Assembly: GCF_030272705.1 (NCBI RefSeq)
Contig: NZ_JARFYM010000015.1
Coordinates: 79,896 to 143,895, forward strand
Source of the DNA: Rhizobium mayense
Lineage (GTDB): Bacteria > Pseudomonadota > Alphaproteobacteria > Rhizobiales > Rhizobiaceae
Length of the DNA stretch: 64,000 bases
Reading direction: 5' to 3'
In this document: positions 1 through 7,921 of the stretch, one piece after another
Numbering within the stretch: the stretch's first letter is position 1
Layout: the number at the start of each line of letters is the position of its first letter
Notes under the pieces: generated by a model
The model's input: the letters and a program-made list of their open reading frames with translations, nothing else
Databases searched by the model: none
What the model was told of the DNA's origin: nothing
Position numbers and translations under genes: made by a program

Positions 1-365
1 GGGCAGGTCTGGTGCGCGGCTTCCACAAGCGCCTGAGCCACATCGTGCTCCAAGCCCGGCAGGCTGACGGTGAGGCGGGCCTGCAGGAAATACGCGCCGT
101 CGACAAGGCACAGATCCACCTCGGCGTCGATTGCGGCGTCAGCCGGGACGGCGACCTTCATCTTGCGGGCGGCAAGCCCGATCGCGCCTTCGAAACAGGC
201 CGACCAGCCGGCAGCGAACAATTGCTCCGGATTGGTGCCGGCGCCCGAAGTGCCTGGGGAGGAAAGTTTGACGTCCAAACGGCCATCGGAGCTGCGCGAC
301 GCGCCGTCGCGGCCGCCGGTGGTGTGGGTCTTGCCGGTGTAGAGTACCTTGTCGGTCTGGGTCAT
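1..365 (-). CDS. ohr: Organic hydroperoxide resistance protein Ohr (3' end outside window)
   Basis: Thiol peroxidase of the OsmC/Ohr family, which reduces organic hydroperoxides with a cysteine pair kept reduced by lipoylated proteins. About 121 codons are inside the window; the family is usually about 140 residues, so only the C-terminus is missing. Both catalytic cysteines are visible: Cys57 in GWSACFEGA and Cys121 in HQTC, where the CPY motif begins at the window edge. The start is the ATG at 363-365 (MTQTDKVLYTGKTHTTGG), typical for Ohr. The gene has its own promoter region, which shares two elements with the dipZ and hydrolase promoters. No ohrR-type MarR regulator lies on the visible side, so control may come from the two-component system at 3409-5468. 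The family call is firm. Confidence 0.95.
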   Translation of the reverse strand, partial: MTQTDKVLYTGKTHTTGGRDGASRSSDGRLDVKLSSPGTSGAGTNPEQLFAAGWSACFEGAIGLAARKMKVAVPADAAIDAEVDLCLVDGAYFLQARLTVSLPGLEHDVAQALVEAAHQTC

Positions 366-451
366 GGTCTTGGTTCCTTTTAAAGCGGTTGAAGGCGCCC
401 TGATGGGACGCAATGACTGCGACCAGCCATTGCCCGTATAAAGCAGTGGCG

Positions 452-531
452 ACGTATCCCGCATGTGTCCGGATTAAGCAGAAGTGTAACGGATTGTGGG
501 AGGGCGACGGCTCTGTACATTGCCGTACAAA
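452..531 (-). promoter_or_regulatory. Conserved promoter/operator module upstream of ohr (copy A)
   Basis: There are two elements. The first, at 452-470, reads ACGTATCCCGCATGTGTCC on the plus strand and contains TATCC and TGTCC exactly 11 bp apart. The second, at 513-531, reads on the minus strand as TTTGTACGGCAATGTACAG and is a 10-bp-spaced direct repeat of TGTAC. The 19-bp element differs by one base from that at 3308-3326. A GTGTAACG block also recurs (484-491). Half-sites repeated every 10-11 bp are typical of OmpR-family response regulators, and such a regulator is encoded at 4728-5468. The regulatory role is inferred. Confidence 0.6.
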
Positions 532-608
532 GCAGGCCAGCGGACATCCGCGATAGGACACCGAGGCCTGGGTTTCATTCGAAAGGGCAGTCTGGGTTAT
601 GAGTTCGG

Positions 609-641
609 AAAACTCCTCCGGCTTGGCGCCGGAGGAGTTTT
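609..641 (-). terminator. Rho-independent terminator after msrA
   Basis: A perfect 14-bp stem pairs 609-622 with 628-641 around a 5-nt loop (TTGGC). It is GC-rich in the middle with an A/T foot, so the minus strand reads the hairpin into TTTT. It lies about 70 bp past the msrA stop and separates the dipZ-msrA unit from ohr. Confidence 0.8.
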
Positions 642-711
642 GTTTCGGTGGACGGTCGTTCACGAGGCTCTGGACGCTCTCGCAATCAAGTGGAGCGCTT
701 CGAGGCCTCCG

Positions 712-1449
712 TCAGCCCTGGCTATCTGAAATCAGAACGGGGTTTTCTCTGTAGAACTGGGGAAAGAGCTTTTTCAGATTGTCGACCTTGGGCTGCTCGT
801 TGATCGCGATATAGAGCTGGCTCGGATTATTGGCCATATAGTCCTGGTGGTAGGCCTCTGCCTTGTAGAAAGGTTTGTCGGGCTCGATGGTCGTTACGAT
901 CTTCGCCTTGAAGACATGGGCCGTTTCCAATTGGGCGATATAGTCCGAGGCGATTTGCTTCTGTTCTGCGTCGACCGGAAAGATTGCGGAGCGATACTGC
1001 GTGCCGCGGTCCGGCCCTTGCCGGTTGACCTGCGTGGGATCGTGGGCGGCCGAGAAATAGATCTGCAGCAGCTTGCCATAGCTGATCGTCTTTGGATCGA
1101 AGACGATTTGGACAGCTTCGGCGTGGCCGGTGGTTCCGCTTTCCGTCAGCTCGTAATTCGCGGTCTCGGCGCTGCCGCCGGCATAACCGGACGTCGCGCT
1201 GATGACGCCTTCGACATGCTGGAATACACCTTGCATACCCCAGAAACAGCCACCGGCGAACACGGCGGTCTGTAGGCCAGCCGCGCTTGCCACGTCATGT
1301 ATCGCAGGCGGCACCAACCGCGGCGCCTCGGCGGCTGATGAATTGCCGAGAAGCGTCGCCCCGAAAAAACCTAGCAACCCTCCGGCGACTAGAAAGGGAC
1401 GTACGATCCCGAAACGGCTGATAAATCTCGAATGCGTTCTGATCTGCAT
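712..1449 (-). CDS. msrA: Exported peptide-methionine (S)-S-oxide reductase MsrA
   Basis: Reduces methionine-S-sulfoxide in proteins. The 245-residue product has an N-terminal hydrophobic segment (about residues 15-40, ending near NSSAAEA) that predicts export to the periplasm, then the MsrA fold with the active-site GGCFWG (Cys68). The conserved GHAEAV, SYGKLL and GTQYRSAIF motifs are all present. No other cysteine exists in the protein, so the resolving cysteines of classical MsrA enzymes are absent. Start: the ATG at 1447-1449 has AGGAG upstream, whereas an earlier in-frame ATG (1464) overlaps the dipZ stop and has no good ribosome site. It lies 11 bp after dipZ in one unit, whose product could act as reductant. 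A terminator follows at 609-641. Confidence 0.93.
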   Translation of the reverse strand: MQIRTHSRFISRFGIVRPFLVAGGLLGFFGATLLGNSSAAEAPRLVPPAIHDVASAAGLQTAVFAGGCFWGMQGVFQHVEGVISATSGYAGGSAETANYELTESGTTGHAEAVQIVFDPKTISYGKLLQIYFSAAHDPTQVNRQGPDRGTQYRSAIFPVDAEQKQIASDYIAQLETAHVFKAKIVTTIEPDKPFYKAEAYHQDYMANNPSQLYIAINEQPKVDNLKKLFPQFYRENPVLISDSQG

Positions 1450-1460
1450 TGTTCTGCTCC

Positions 1461-3230
1461 TCATCCAAAAGTGAATACGTAGGCTTCGACGCCGGGATCG
1501 AGGAAGTGGACTGTGAAGGTCCGTTCCCCGACATCGCCGGCCTGGCGCACGAGCTGATAGAGGCGTGTTTCAGTGACAGTGCCGTTGCCGTCGCCGTCGG
1601 TGTCGGCGCCATGGCTTGCGCCAGGCGCCTTGCCATCGACGGTGACCTGAAACCGCACCGGCTTGCCGTCGGCACTCGGGCCGAGAACGAGATGCAGGTC
1701 ACGGGCGCTGAAGCGATAGGTGATGCCGCCGCCGGCCTTGTTCAGCGTCGCCTGCTCGGAACCGATCGTCCAGTTGCCGGAGAGGCCCCATTCGTTGAGA
1801 CCGGGATCGCCGGTCGTGTAATCCTGGGCGGCATTCCCGTTCAGACCTTCCGGTGATACGAAATTCGAGGCTTCCTTGTAGCCGATGTAGGTCTCGCCGG
1901 ATCCGATATTGGCAAGATCAGGTGCTGCCTCCGCGCCTTGCGCATTCGGCGTGACCATACTGTTTTCAGGCATCTGATTGCGGGCGTCGGCCAGCAGTTC
2001 CTGGATGACCTTTTCGGAGGTGTCGTATTCCCCCTCGCCGAAAACATGGTGCCTGATCTGCCCCTTGGCATCGACGAAATAGAGCGCCGGCCAGTAGCTG
2101 TTCTGGAATGCCTGCCAGATCCGGTAGTTGTTGTCGATGGCGACGGGATAGTCGATCTGGAAGTCCTTAAGGGCTCCCTTGACGTTGTCGATCTTCTTCT
2201 CAAAGGCGAATTCCGGTGCGTGTACGCCGATGACGACCAGCCCCTGATCCCGGTATTTGTCCGCCCAGGCTTTGACGTAGGGGATGGTGCGGATGCAGTT
2301 GATGCAGGAATAGGTCCAGAAATCGACCAGCACGACCTTGCCACGCAGTAGCTCCGCGGTCAGCGGCGGCGAGTTCAGCCACGCGACGGCGCCATCCACA
2401 GAAGGAAACCGGCCTTCGACTGGAAGCTTGCTCTTGAAACGAGGCTTTACGGCAGCCATCATCGGTGTGTTGCTGGCCACCATCGTTGCGGCCTGCTCCT
2501 GGCGATCGGCGTTGAATTTGTCGAGAATGGCCTGCTCGAATGTCGAGGTATTGGCATAGGACAAGCGTGCCAGAAATCCTGTGTCCAAGCCAAACGCAAT
2601 CGCCGCGACGCCGGCGAGGACTGCTGCACCAAGCATCCGGCGTACTCTTTCACCGGAGCCGAGCGAGCTCTTCATGGCTGCGAAGACCCTGTTGCCAGCC
2701 CGAAGCGCAACGGCGAGCGATGTTGCCGCGCCTGCTGCATAGGCCAGAAGCAGCAAGGTCGTATTAGCATTCGCCCCCTGCAGGGCAGCGCCCGTCAGGA
2801 CCAGGCCGAGGATCGGGCCGGCGCAGGGCGCCCACAATAGTCCGGTTGCGATGCCAAGAACCAGTGAGCTACCAACTACGGAGGAACGCCCGCCATCGGC
2901 CGAATTCATGAGCCTGTTTCCCAAGGCTACGATCGGCCGGGTCAGGATGTCGGCTGCTTGCGGCGAGGCAAGGGTCACGCCGAAAATGGCTAGCAAGACA
3001 ATGGCAGCATAGCGCCCATATTCGTTGGCGTGGACGGCCCAGCCGCCACCGACGGCCGCAAGCGTCGCAACTGCGGCAAAAGTTATCGCCATGCCGGTGA
3101 GCATCGGCAAGCCGCTTCTGACGAAAGGCTGCCCGGTGCGGGTGAAGACAAAGGGGAGAATAGGGAGAATGCACGGGCTGAGGATCGTCAGCACGCCTCC
3201 GAGATAGGCAATGACAAGAAGTGTCATCAT
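1461..3230 (-). CDS. dipZ: DipZ-type protein: CcdA membrane domain plus thioredoxin and C-terminal beta domain
   Basis: Carries electrons from cytoplasmic thioredoxin across the inner membrane to a periplasmic thioredoxin-like domain. The 589 residues hold a CcdA/DsbD-like domain of about six helices (residues 1-220) with cysteines 20 (SPCILP) and 136 (APCAGP). A thioredoxin-like domain follows from about 280 with the redox motif SCINC (Cys309, Cys312) after VDFWTY. A C-terminal beta domain (about 440-589) resembles that of mycobacterial DipZ. The ATG at 3228-3230 follows AAGGAAACG. It is first in a two-gene unit with msrA, which suggests that periplasmic MsrA is its client. The unit has promoter copy B at 3308-3387 and adjoins the kinase/regulator genes. 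Confidence 0.92.
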   Translation of the reverse strand: MMTLLVIAYLGGVLTILSPCILPILPFVFTRTGQPFVRSGLPMLTGMAITFAAVATLAAVGGGWAVHANEYGRYAAIVLLAIFGVTLASPQAADILTRPIVALGNRLMNSADGGRSSVVGSSLVLGIATGLLWAPCAGPILGLVLTGAALQGANANTTLLLLAYAAGAATSLAVALRAGNRVFAAMKSSLGSGERVRRMLGAAVLAGVAAIAFGLDTGFLARLSYANTSTFEQAILDKFNADRQEQAATMVASNTPMMAAVKPRFKSKLPVEGRFPSVDGAVAWLNSPPLTAELLRGKVVLVDFWTYSCINCIRTIPYVKAWADKYRDQGLVVIGVHAPEFAFEKKIDNVKGALKDFQIDYPVAIDNNYRIWQAFQNSYWPALYFVDAKGQIRHHVFGEGEYDTSEKVIQELLADARNQMPENSMVTPNAQGAEAAPDLANIGSGETYIGYKEASNFVSPEGLNGNAAQDYTTGDPGLNEWGLSGNWTIGSEQATLNKAGGGITYRFSARDLHLVLGPSADGKPVRFQVTVDGKAPGASHGADTDGDGNGTVTETRLYQLVRQAGDVGERTFTVHFLDPGVEAYVFTFG

Positions 3231-3307
3231 CGTTTCCTTTCAAGGATTGATCGGGCGCCGGGGCGCAATGGCTGGTGAGCAGCCATTGACCGCATAAGGG
3301 GGAGCTG

Positions 3308-3387
3308 ACGTATCCCCCATGTGTCCCGATCGGGCGAAAGTGTAACGAAGTGTTCGAAGAGAGTGGGCCGCTACGTTGGGATACAAA
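3308..3387 (-). promoter_or_regulatory. Conserved promoter/operator module upstream of dipZ-msrA (copy B)
   Basis: Has the same two-part layout as copies A and C. At 3308-3326 lies ACGTATCCCCCATGTGTCC (TATCC/TGTCC 11 bp apart, 18 of 19 bases as in copy A). At 3371-3387 the minus strand reads TTTGTATCCCAACGTAG. The gap between elements is 44 bp. Similarity to the ohr leader extends beyond the elements (about 3250-3345 against 400-490), which points to duplication of a whole promoter region. It lies between dipZ and the kinase gene. Proposed as a binding site for the neighbouring OmpR-type regulator. Confidence 0.6.
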
Positions 3388-3408
3388 GGTAGCGCGGCCT
3401 TAAACCCA

Positions 3409-4731
3409 TCAGCGGAGGGAGATTTCCGCCGACAGCCCGCCGCCCTCGCGGTTGCGCAATGCGAGCGAGCCGCCGATCGCCTGTGCAAGCTGTCCGGCGA
3501 TCGCCAAGCCCAGTCCGGTTCCCCCGGTTCCTCGGCTTCGGGATTGTTCGAGCCGGAAGAAGGGCTGCATCACGGCGTCGAGTTGGTCCTCCGGAATGCC
3601 GGGACCGCGATCGAGGACTTTTATAAGGACTGTTCCGGTGCTGTCCTTCTGCACGGATATCTCCGCGGTGCCTGCGAATTTCAACGCATTGTCGATGAGA
3701 TTTGTCAGGATCCGCCGGAGCGCATGCGGCCGGGTGATAATGGCACCATCGACCTTGTCGGCGACCATCACCGCCTTGCCGGTGTCCTGGTAGTCATAGG
3801 CGAGGCTCTCGACGAAGGAGCCGATGTCTATGCGGGAGGGTTTCTCGGTGTTTCCGTGGGCGCTGCGGGCATAGGCCACCCCTTCATGGACGAGGCGCTG
3901 AATTTCGGCAAGGTCCTGGACCAGTTTTTCCTTTTCGGGCGAGTCTTCCGCGATCTCGGCGCGAAGCTTCATGCGCGTAATCGGCGTTTGAAGATCGTGC
4001 GAGATTGCCGCGAGAATCTGCACCCTTTCTTCGAGATAATGAGCGATCCGGTCGCGCATCGCATTGAAAGCGCGGGCGGCGTGGGCAACTTCACTCGGGC
4101 CTGCTTCAACCAAACGCGGCGTCTTCTTGTTCGGGTCAAGCGCGTCGGCGGCGTTGGCCAGATCAGCAAGCGGACGGAGCGCCTGCCGGACGACCAGCCA
4201 GGTGCAGAGAATGAGGAGACCGAGTTGCAGGAGCAGAACAATGGGCAGCCATTGAGCCATCGGCATGATGGGTGCGGGGTTGACGTCGATCGTCAGCGGA
4301 TTGCCGTCGCTCAGGGTCAGGTGGGCTTGGAGGCGCTTGCCGTCACCAGGTATCGACTCGAACCGGATGGGAAAGCGTTCACCGACGGCATCCTGAATTT
4401 TTCCGGCAATCTGCTTGCCCTGATCAGTCAGGCTGGGCACGCCGGGAAGGCCTGGGCCAAGCACAAATCGATAGGTCCCGCGATCGAGGCGGTCCAACCA
4501 ATCGGCGCGCTCGGCCGCCGGCAGCCGGTCGAGAACGGCGATCGAGGTCGCCACATCGTTCTCCAGCGTGTTGAGCATCACCGCTTTGGCCGTGATATAG
4601 CGTTCCAAGGACTGGACGCTGAAGGTAAGCCCCTGCGCAAGCATCAAGCCGGCGAGAAGGATCAGAAACAGCCTCGATCCCAAGGTCCGAGGCCAAGGCC
4701 TAAACCCCCGTAACCCTGCCACGACGCTCAT
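3409..4731 (-). CDS. EnvZ-type sensor histidine kinase
   Basis: A 440-residue inner-membrane sensor kinase. Transmembrane segments lie at about 21-38 and 161-182 and flank a periplasmic sensor loop of about 120 residues. A HAMP region follows (183-240), then the H-box with the phosphorylated His245 in AAISHDLQTPITRMKL, the N-box NLIDNALKFAG, and the ATP-lid motifs DRGPGIPEDQ and GTGGTGLGLAI. The start codon overlaps the regulator stop by 4 bp (ATGA), so the pair is co-transcribed and probably translationally coupled. The signal cannot be read from the sequence. The neighbours (periplasmic methionine-sulfoxide repair, Ohr) make envelope oxidants a reasonable inference. Confidence 0.93.
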   Translation of the reverse strand: MSVVAGLRGFRPWPRTLGSRLFLILLAGLMLAQGLTFSVQSLERYITAKAVMLNTLENDVATSIAVLDRLPAAERADWLDRLDRGTYRFVLGPGLPGVPSLTDQGKQIAGKIQDAVGERFPIRFESIPGDGKRLQAHLTLSDGNPLTIDVNPAPIMPMAQWLPIVLLLQLGLLILCTWLVVRQALRPLADLANAADALDPNKKTPRLVEAGPSEVAHAARAFNAMRDRIAHYLEERVQILAAISHDLQTPITRMKLRAEIAEDSPEKEKLVQDLAEIQRLVHEGVAYARSAHGNTEKPSRIDIGSFVESLAYDYQDTGKAVMVADKVDGAIITRPHALRRILTNLIDNALKFAGTAEISVQKDSTGTVLIKVLDRGPGIPEDQLDAVMQPFFRLEQSRSRGTGGTGLGLAIAGQLAQAIGGSLALRNREGGGLSAEISLR

Positions 4732-5468
4732 TGGCGGAGCTCGGATATTTCGACCGCCATTGCGAAAACATAGCCTTCGCTGCGCACGGTCTTGATGTAT
4801 TCGGGCTCGCGCGCGTCGTCGCGGAGGCGCTGGCGTAGCCGGCTGACCAGAAGGTCGATCGAGCGGTCAAACAACTCGGCATCCCGCCCTTGCGTGAGGT
4901 TTAGGAGCTGATCCCGGTTCAGGACACGTTGCGGATGGTCGACGAAGACGCGGAGCAAGCGATATTCAGCGCCGCTGAGCGCTATGGCGGTTCCTTCGCG
5001 GTCGAGCAAGTTGCGGCCGGTTGTGTCAAGCCGCCAATCGCCAAAGGACAAAAGCTGACCGACCTCCGTCACCTGGAGATTTGGCGGAAGCATACGGGTC
5101 CGACGTAGGATGGCCTTGATACGGGCCAGGAGTTCGCGTGCGGCAAAGGGTTTTGCCAGATAATCATCCGCGCCCATCTCCAGTCCGATGATCCGGTCCG
5201 TTTCGTCGTCGCGCGCTGTCAGCATCAGAATCGGCGTCGACTTATGCTTGCCGGCACGCAGCTCCCGGCAAAGAACCAGGCCGTCATCGCCGGGCATCAT
5301 CACGTCGAGGACGATGAGATCGACGGCGTTTGTTTCCAGAAACGCCCGCATATGCCGGCCGTCCGCCGCGACGGTGGTGCGCAGTCCGTTCTTCTTGAGA
5401 TAGTTCGAGACCAGCTCACGGATTTCGCGATCGTCATCGACGATCAAGATGTGGTCGATATGATCCAT
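4728..5468 (-). CDS. OmpR-family response regulator
   Basis: A 246-residue DNA-binding regulator. The receiver domain carries the acidic pocket (VDDD, residues 10-13), phospho-acceptor Asp55 in VLDVMMPGDDG, and Lys105 in YLAKPF. A winged-helix Trans_reg_C domain follows from about 145 (LSGAEYRLLRVF, RSIDLLVSRLRQRL, VRSEGYVFA). Start: the ATG at 5466-5468 (MDHIDHILIVDDD) follows GGAGAAAAGAGG; an in-frame extension to 5603 would add an unrelated basic leader. It is first in an operon with the kinase. Members of this family bind direct repeats with 10-11 bp spacing, as seen in the three promoter modules around it. Confidence 0.94.
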   Translation of the reverse strand: MDHIDHILIVDDDREIRELVSNYLKKNGLRTTVAADGRHMRAFLETNAVDLIVLDVMMPGDDGLVLCRELRAGKHKSTPILMLTARDDETDRIIGLEMGADDYLAKPFAARELLARIKAILRRTRMLPPNLQVTEVGQLLSFGDWRLDTTGRNLLDREGTAIALSGAEYRLLRVFVDHPQRVLNRDQLLNLTQGRDAELFDRSIDLLVSRLRQRLRDDAREPEYIKTVRSEGYVFAMAVEISELRQ

Positions 5469-5680
5469 CGTCAGGTGCCTCTTTTCTCCGGAACGGCGCA
5501 ACAGCAATTTTTGACGGCAGCTGGATGCCCCTGAACGGATTGTTGCCGGCAGGTCAACAATGCCGCCGCTGTTCAGACCGGGCAACCGCATTTCGCCTAT
5601 CACATTAATAATGATGATAAAACAAATGTATAGGCGTTTGCCGGGATGGGTATCAAGGGGAGCTTTAGCCCCCCGATGGG

Positions 5681-5711
5681 GCCAGCAGCGGTATTTTATA
5701 CCACTGCTGGC
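5681..5711. other. Inverted repeat after the alpha/beta hydrolase gene
   Basis: A 31-bp near-perfect inverted repeat: GCCAGCAG and GGTAT pair with ATACC and CTGCTGGC, with one C/A mismatch and a 3-nt centre. It starts 16 bp past the hydrolase stop, next to a second short GGGG/CCCC hairpin (5668-5682). There is no T run on the minus strand, so it may be a weak terminator or a protein site. Confidence 0.4.
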
Positions 5712-5726
5712 GATCTGCTCGGAGGA

Positions 5727-6776
5727 TTAGAATTTATCGACATCGATGATTGCCTGGGCAAATGCCTGCGGCGCTTCCTGCGGCAGGTTATGGCCGATGC
5801 CGCCCTCGATGGTTCTATGCTCGTACTTACCCGCGAATTTATTGCGATAGGCTGTGGGTTCGGGATGTGGGGCGCCGTTCGCGTCGCCCTCCATGGTAAT
5901 GGTGGGCACGCTGATCACCGGAGCCTTTGCCAGGCGCTTTTCCAGATCGTCATATCGCGCTTCGCCTTCTGCGAGACCCAGCCGCCAGCGATAGTTGTGA
6001 ATGACGATGGCGACGTGATCCGGATTGTCGAAGGATGCGGCGCTGCGATCGAAGGTCGCGTCGTCGAAATTCCACTTCGGCGAAGCGATCTGCCAGATGA
6101 GCTTGGCAAAGTCGCGCCGGTATTTGTCGTAACCTTCTCGGCCGCGTTCCGTGGCAAAATAATACTGGTACCACCATTGGAGTTCAGCCTTCGGCGGCAG
6201 CGGTGTCTTGCCGGCTTCCTGGTTGCCGATCAGATAACCGCTGACGGACACCATGGCCTTGCAACGTTCCGGCCAGAGCGCGGCGAGAATGTTGACCGTT
6301 CGCGCACCCCAATCGAAACCGCCGAGGATCGCTTTCTGAATTTTCAGAGCGTCCATCAAGGCAAGAATATCGACGGCCACGACCGACTGCTGGCCATTGC
6401 GGGCCGTATCATTTGAAAGAAAGCGCGTCGTGCCGTAGCCGCGCAGATAGGGAATGATCACGCGGTAGCCCTGCGACGCCAGCAAAGGAGCGACGTCGAC
6501 GAAGCTGTAGATATCGTAGGGCCAGCCATGCAAAAGAATGATTGGCGGACCATCGGTGGGGCCGGCCTCGGCATATCCGATATTCAGCACACCGGCATTG
6601 ATCTGCTTGAGGGCGCCAAAGGTCGTATTGCTTCCCGGCTTGACCGCGGGCAGAGCCGACGGCTTGGTCTCAGCCTGCGCCTGCGCGACGCCGAACATAC
6701 CGAACTGCGCGGCGGCGATGGTCATGGCTGCGGTGCCGAAAAAACGGCGGCGTTGATGATTGATATCTTCAGACAT
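5727..6776 (-). CDS. Tat-exported alpha/beta hydrolase, epoxide hydrolase/dehalogenase type
   Basis: A 349-residue alpha/beta hydrolase. The N-terminus (MSEDINHQRRRFFGTAAM) has a twin-arginine motif and a hydrophobic segment ending VAQAQA, so it is probably exported folded. The fold shows the oxyanion HGWPYD motif, the nucleophile elbow GGFDWGAR with Asp rather than Ser (as in epoxide hydrolases and haloalkane dehalogenases), and the catalytic His in GIGHNLPQ. The substrate is unknown. Start: the ATG at 6774-6776 has GGAGAGAG upstream; an in-frame extension to 6935 would run across the promoter module. It is transcribed alone, with promoter copy C at 6825-6905, which ties it to the ohr and dipZ-msrA units. 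Confidence 0.88.
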   Translation of the reverse strand: MSEDINHQRRRFFGTAAMTIAAAQFGMFGVAQAQAETKPSALPAVKPGSNTTFGALKQINAGVLNIGYAEAGPTDGPPIILLHGWPYDIYSFVDVAPLLASQGYRVIIPYLRGYGTTRFLSNDTARNGQQSVVAVDILALMDALKIQKAILGGFDWGARTVNILAALWPERCKAMVSVSGYLIGNQEAGKTPLPPKAELQWWYQYYFATERGREGYDKYRRDFAKLIWQIASPKWNFDDATFDRSAASFDNPDHVAIVIHNYRWRLGLAEGEARYDDLEKRLAKAPVISVPTITMEGDANGAPHPEPTAYRNKFAGKYEHRTIEGGIGHNLPQEAPQAFAQAIIDVDKF

Positions 6777-6824
6777 TGATCTCTCTCCAGGTGGATCCGG
6801 CGTGGTCATGAGAAAATCGCCTCC

Positions 6825-6905
6825 ATGTATCCGTGATGTGTCACGATCCCACAGGCTTTGAATGCCGATGTAGCTATTGGACCTTCGGATACAATTGGAT
6901 ACAAA
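6825..6905 (-). promoter_or_regulatory. Conserved promoter/operator module upstream of the hydrolase (copy C)
   Basis: The downstream element at 6825-6843 reads ATGTATCCGTGATGTGTCA (TATCC/TGTCA 11 bp apart). The upstream element at 6887-6905 reads on the minus strand TTTGTATCCAATTGTATCC, a perfect 10-bp-spaced direct repeat of TGTATCC. The spacing between elements (43 bp) matches copies A and B. Copy C has the clearest upstream repeat and best suggests the half-site TGTATCC. Confidence 0.6.
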
Positions 6906-7278
6906 CGACCGCGTCTTCTTGGTCAGCTTCTCCACCTGCCCGGCTGCGCCTCGAATCTGCGGCGGCTTTTTTACCGCGGTGGTTCTGTGAGCGGAAGCAG
7001 CGATATCAGCCGGAATTCATGAAGCCGACGTGAGATTAGTGCGGCCCCGGGGCGCGGCGGCCATGTCGTGAACGGTACGCCAGCTAGCGGCAGCCACAAA
7101 GCCGTCACTCCGTAGTCTGCAGATTGCCACGCTATTGCCCCATAGAAAACGTTTGAGGGTCACATTCTCGCCGGTTCATTCCTCAACCCTAACGCACGGC
7201 TTCATCAATGCGATATGCCGCCTTCACTCTGCGCCGTCAAAGAGGCGTTCTCTCCCGCGCTACTAACGAGGAATGAAG
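6906..7278. other. Intergenic region without a supported gene
   Basis: About 370 bases between the hydrolase promoter module and the DUF4168 gene, which are transcribed divergently. No open frame has a convincing start and ribosome site, and no tRNA or clear hairpin was seen. It must hold the promoter of the DUF4168 gene. Confidence 0.5.
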
Positions 7279-7767
7279 ATGATCACTCGCTATATTACCG
7301 CTACATCATTGACTGCTGCAGCTTTGAGTTTGCTATTTCTCAGCAATCCGGCGTCCGCACAGCAGGCAACACAAGACCAGCAGCCTGCCCAAGGGCAGCA
7401 GCCTACTCCGCAACAGCCTACCCCAGGGCAACCAAATAGCCAGGGTGCGGCTATAAGCGATCAGAAAATTGAGGCTTTTGCCGTCGCGTATCTGCAGGTG
7501 GACAAGATCAGGCAGGAATACTCAGCCAAGATCGGAGCAACGCCGGATGCGACCGCGAAGCAACAGCTACAGGCCGAAGCTGGCAAACAGATGGTACAGG
7601 CTGTCCAGACCTCGCCCGGCATGTCCGTCGAGGAATACAACACAATTCTGACTGCTGCGCAGAAGGATCCTGCGCTCGTTAAGAAAGTTCAGGAAAAGAT
7701 CCAGCAGGCCGCTCCCGCACAGCAATCGGGATCAGGACAGCAGTCCGCGCCGCCCGCACAGCAGTAA
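7279..7767 (+). CDS. DUF4168-family secreted protein with Gln/Pro-rich linker
   Basis: A 162-residue exported protein. Residues 1-28 form a signal peptide (hydrophobic stretch ending NPASA). A Gln/Pro-rich linker follows (about 30-60; blocks such as QQPAQGQQPTPQQPTPGQ), then a helical DUF4168-like domain (ISDQKIEAFAVAYLQVDKIR to VQEKIQQ) and a Gln/Ser/Pro tail. Start: two ATGs lie 6 bp apart; GAGG sits 7 nt before the second (7279) but only 1 nt before the first (7273), so the second is preferred. The function of DUF4168 is not established. It stands alone. Confidence 0.8.
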   Translation: MITRYITATSLTAAALSLLFLSNPASAQQATQDQQPAQGQQPTPQQPTPGQPNSQGAAISDQKIEAFAVAYLQVDKIRQEYSAKIGATPDATAKQQLQAEAGKQMVQAVQTSPGMSVEEYNTILTAAQKDPALVKKVQEKIQQAAPAQQSGSGQQSAPPAQQ

Positions 7768-7921
7768 GCTGCGGCTAGGATCAAAAAGCAAATTGATCGA
7801 CAACTCCAGCCGCGTCGAGCATCGTATTCTCGACGCGGCGTCGGCCGTCGTGATTTTCGTCGCAATCGCATAGACGGAAAACATCCTAATTAGTTTTTTG
7901 CACATTCCATCCTGGCCGAGA

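Noticed and set aside
139..663. A 174-codon minus-strand frame across the ohr promoter
   Set aside because: It runs through the conserved promoter module and the msrA terminator and overlaps ohr in another frame; the sequence is His/Arg-rich and unlike a protein.
3376..4713. A 445-codon plus-strand open frame opposite the histidine kinase
   Set aside because: The minus strand encodes all kinase motifs over the same bases; the plus frame has no domain and no ribosome site.
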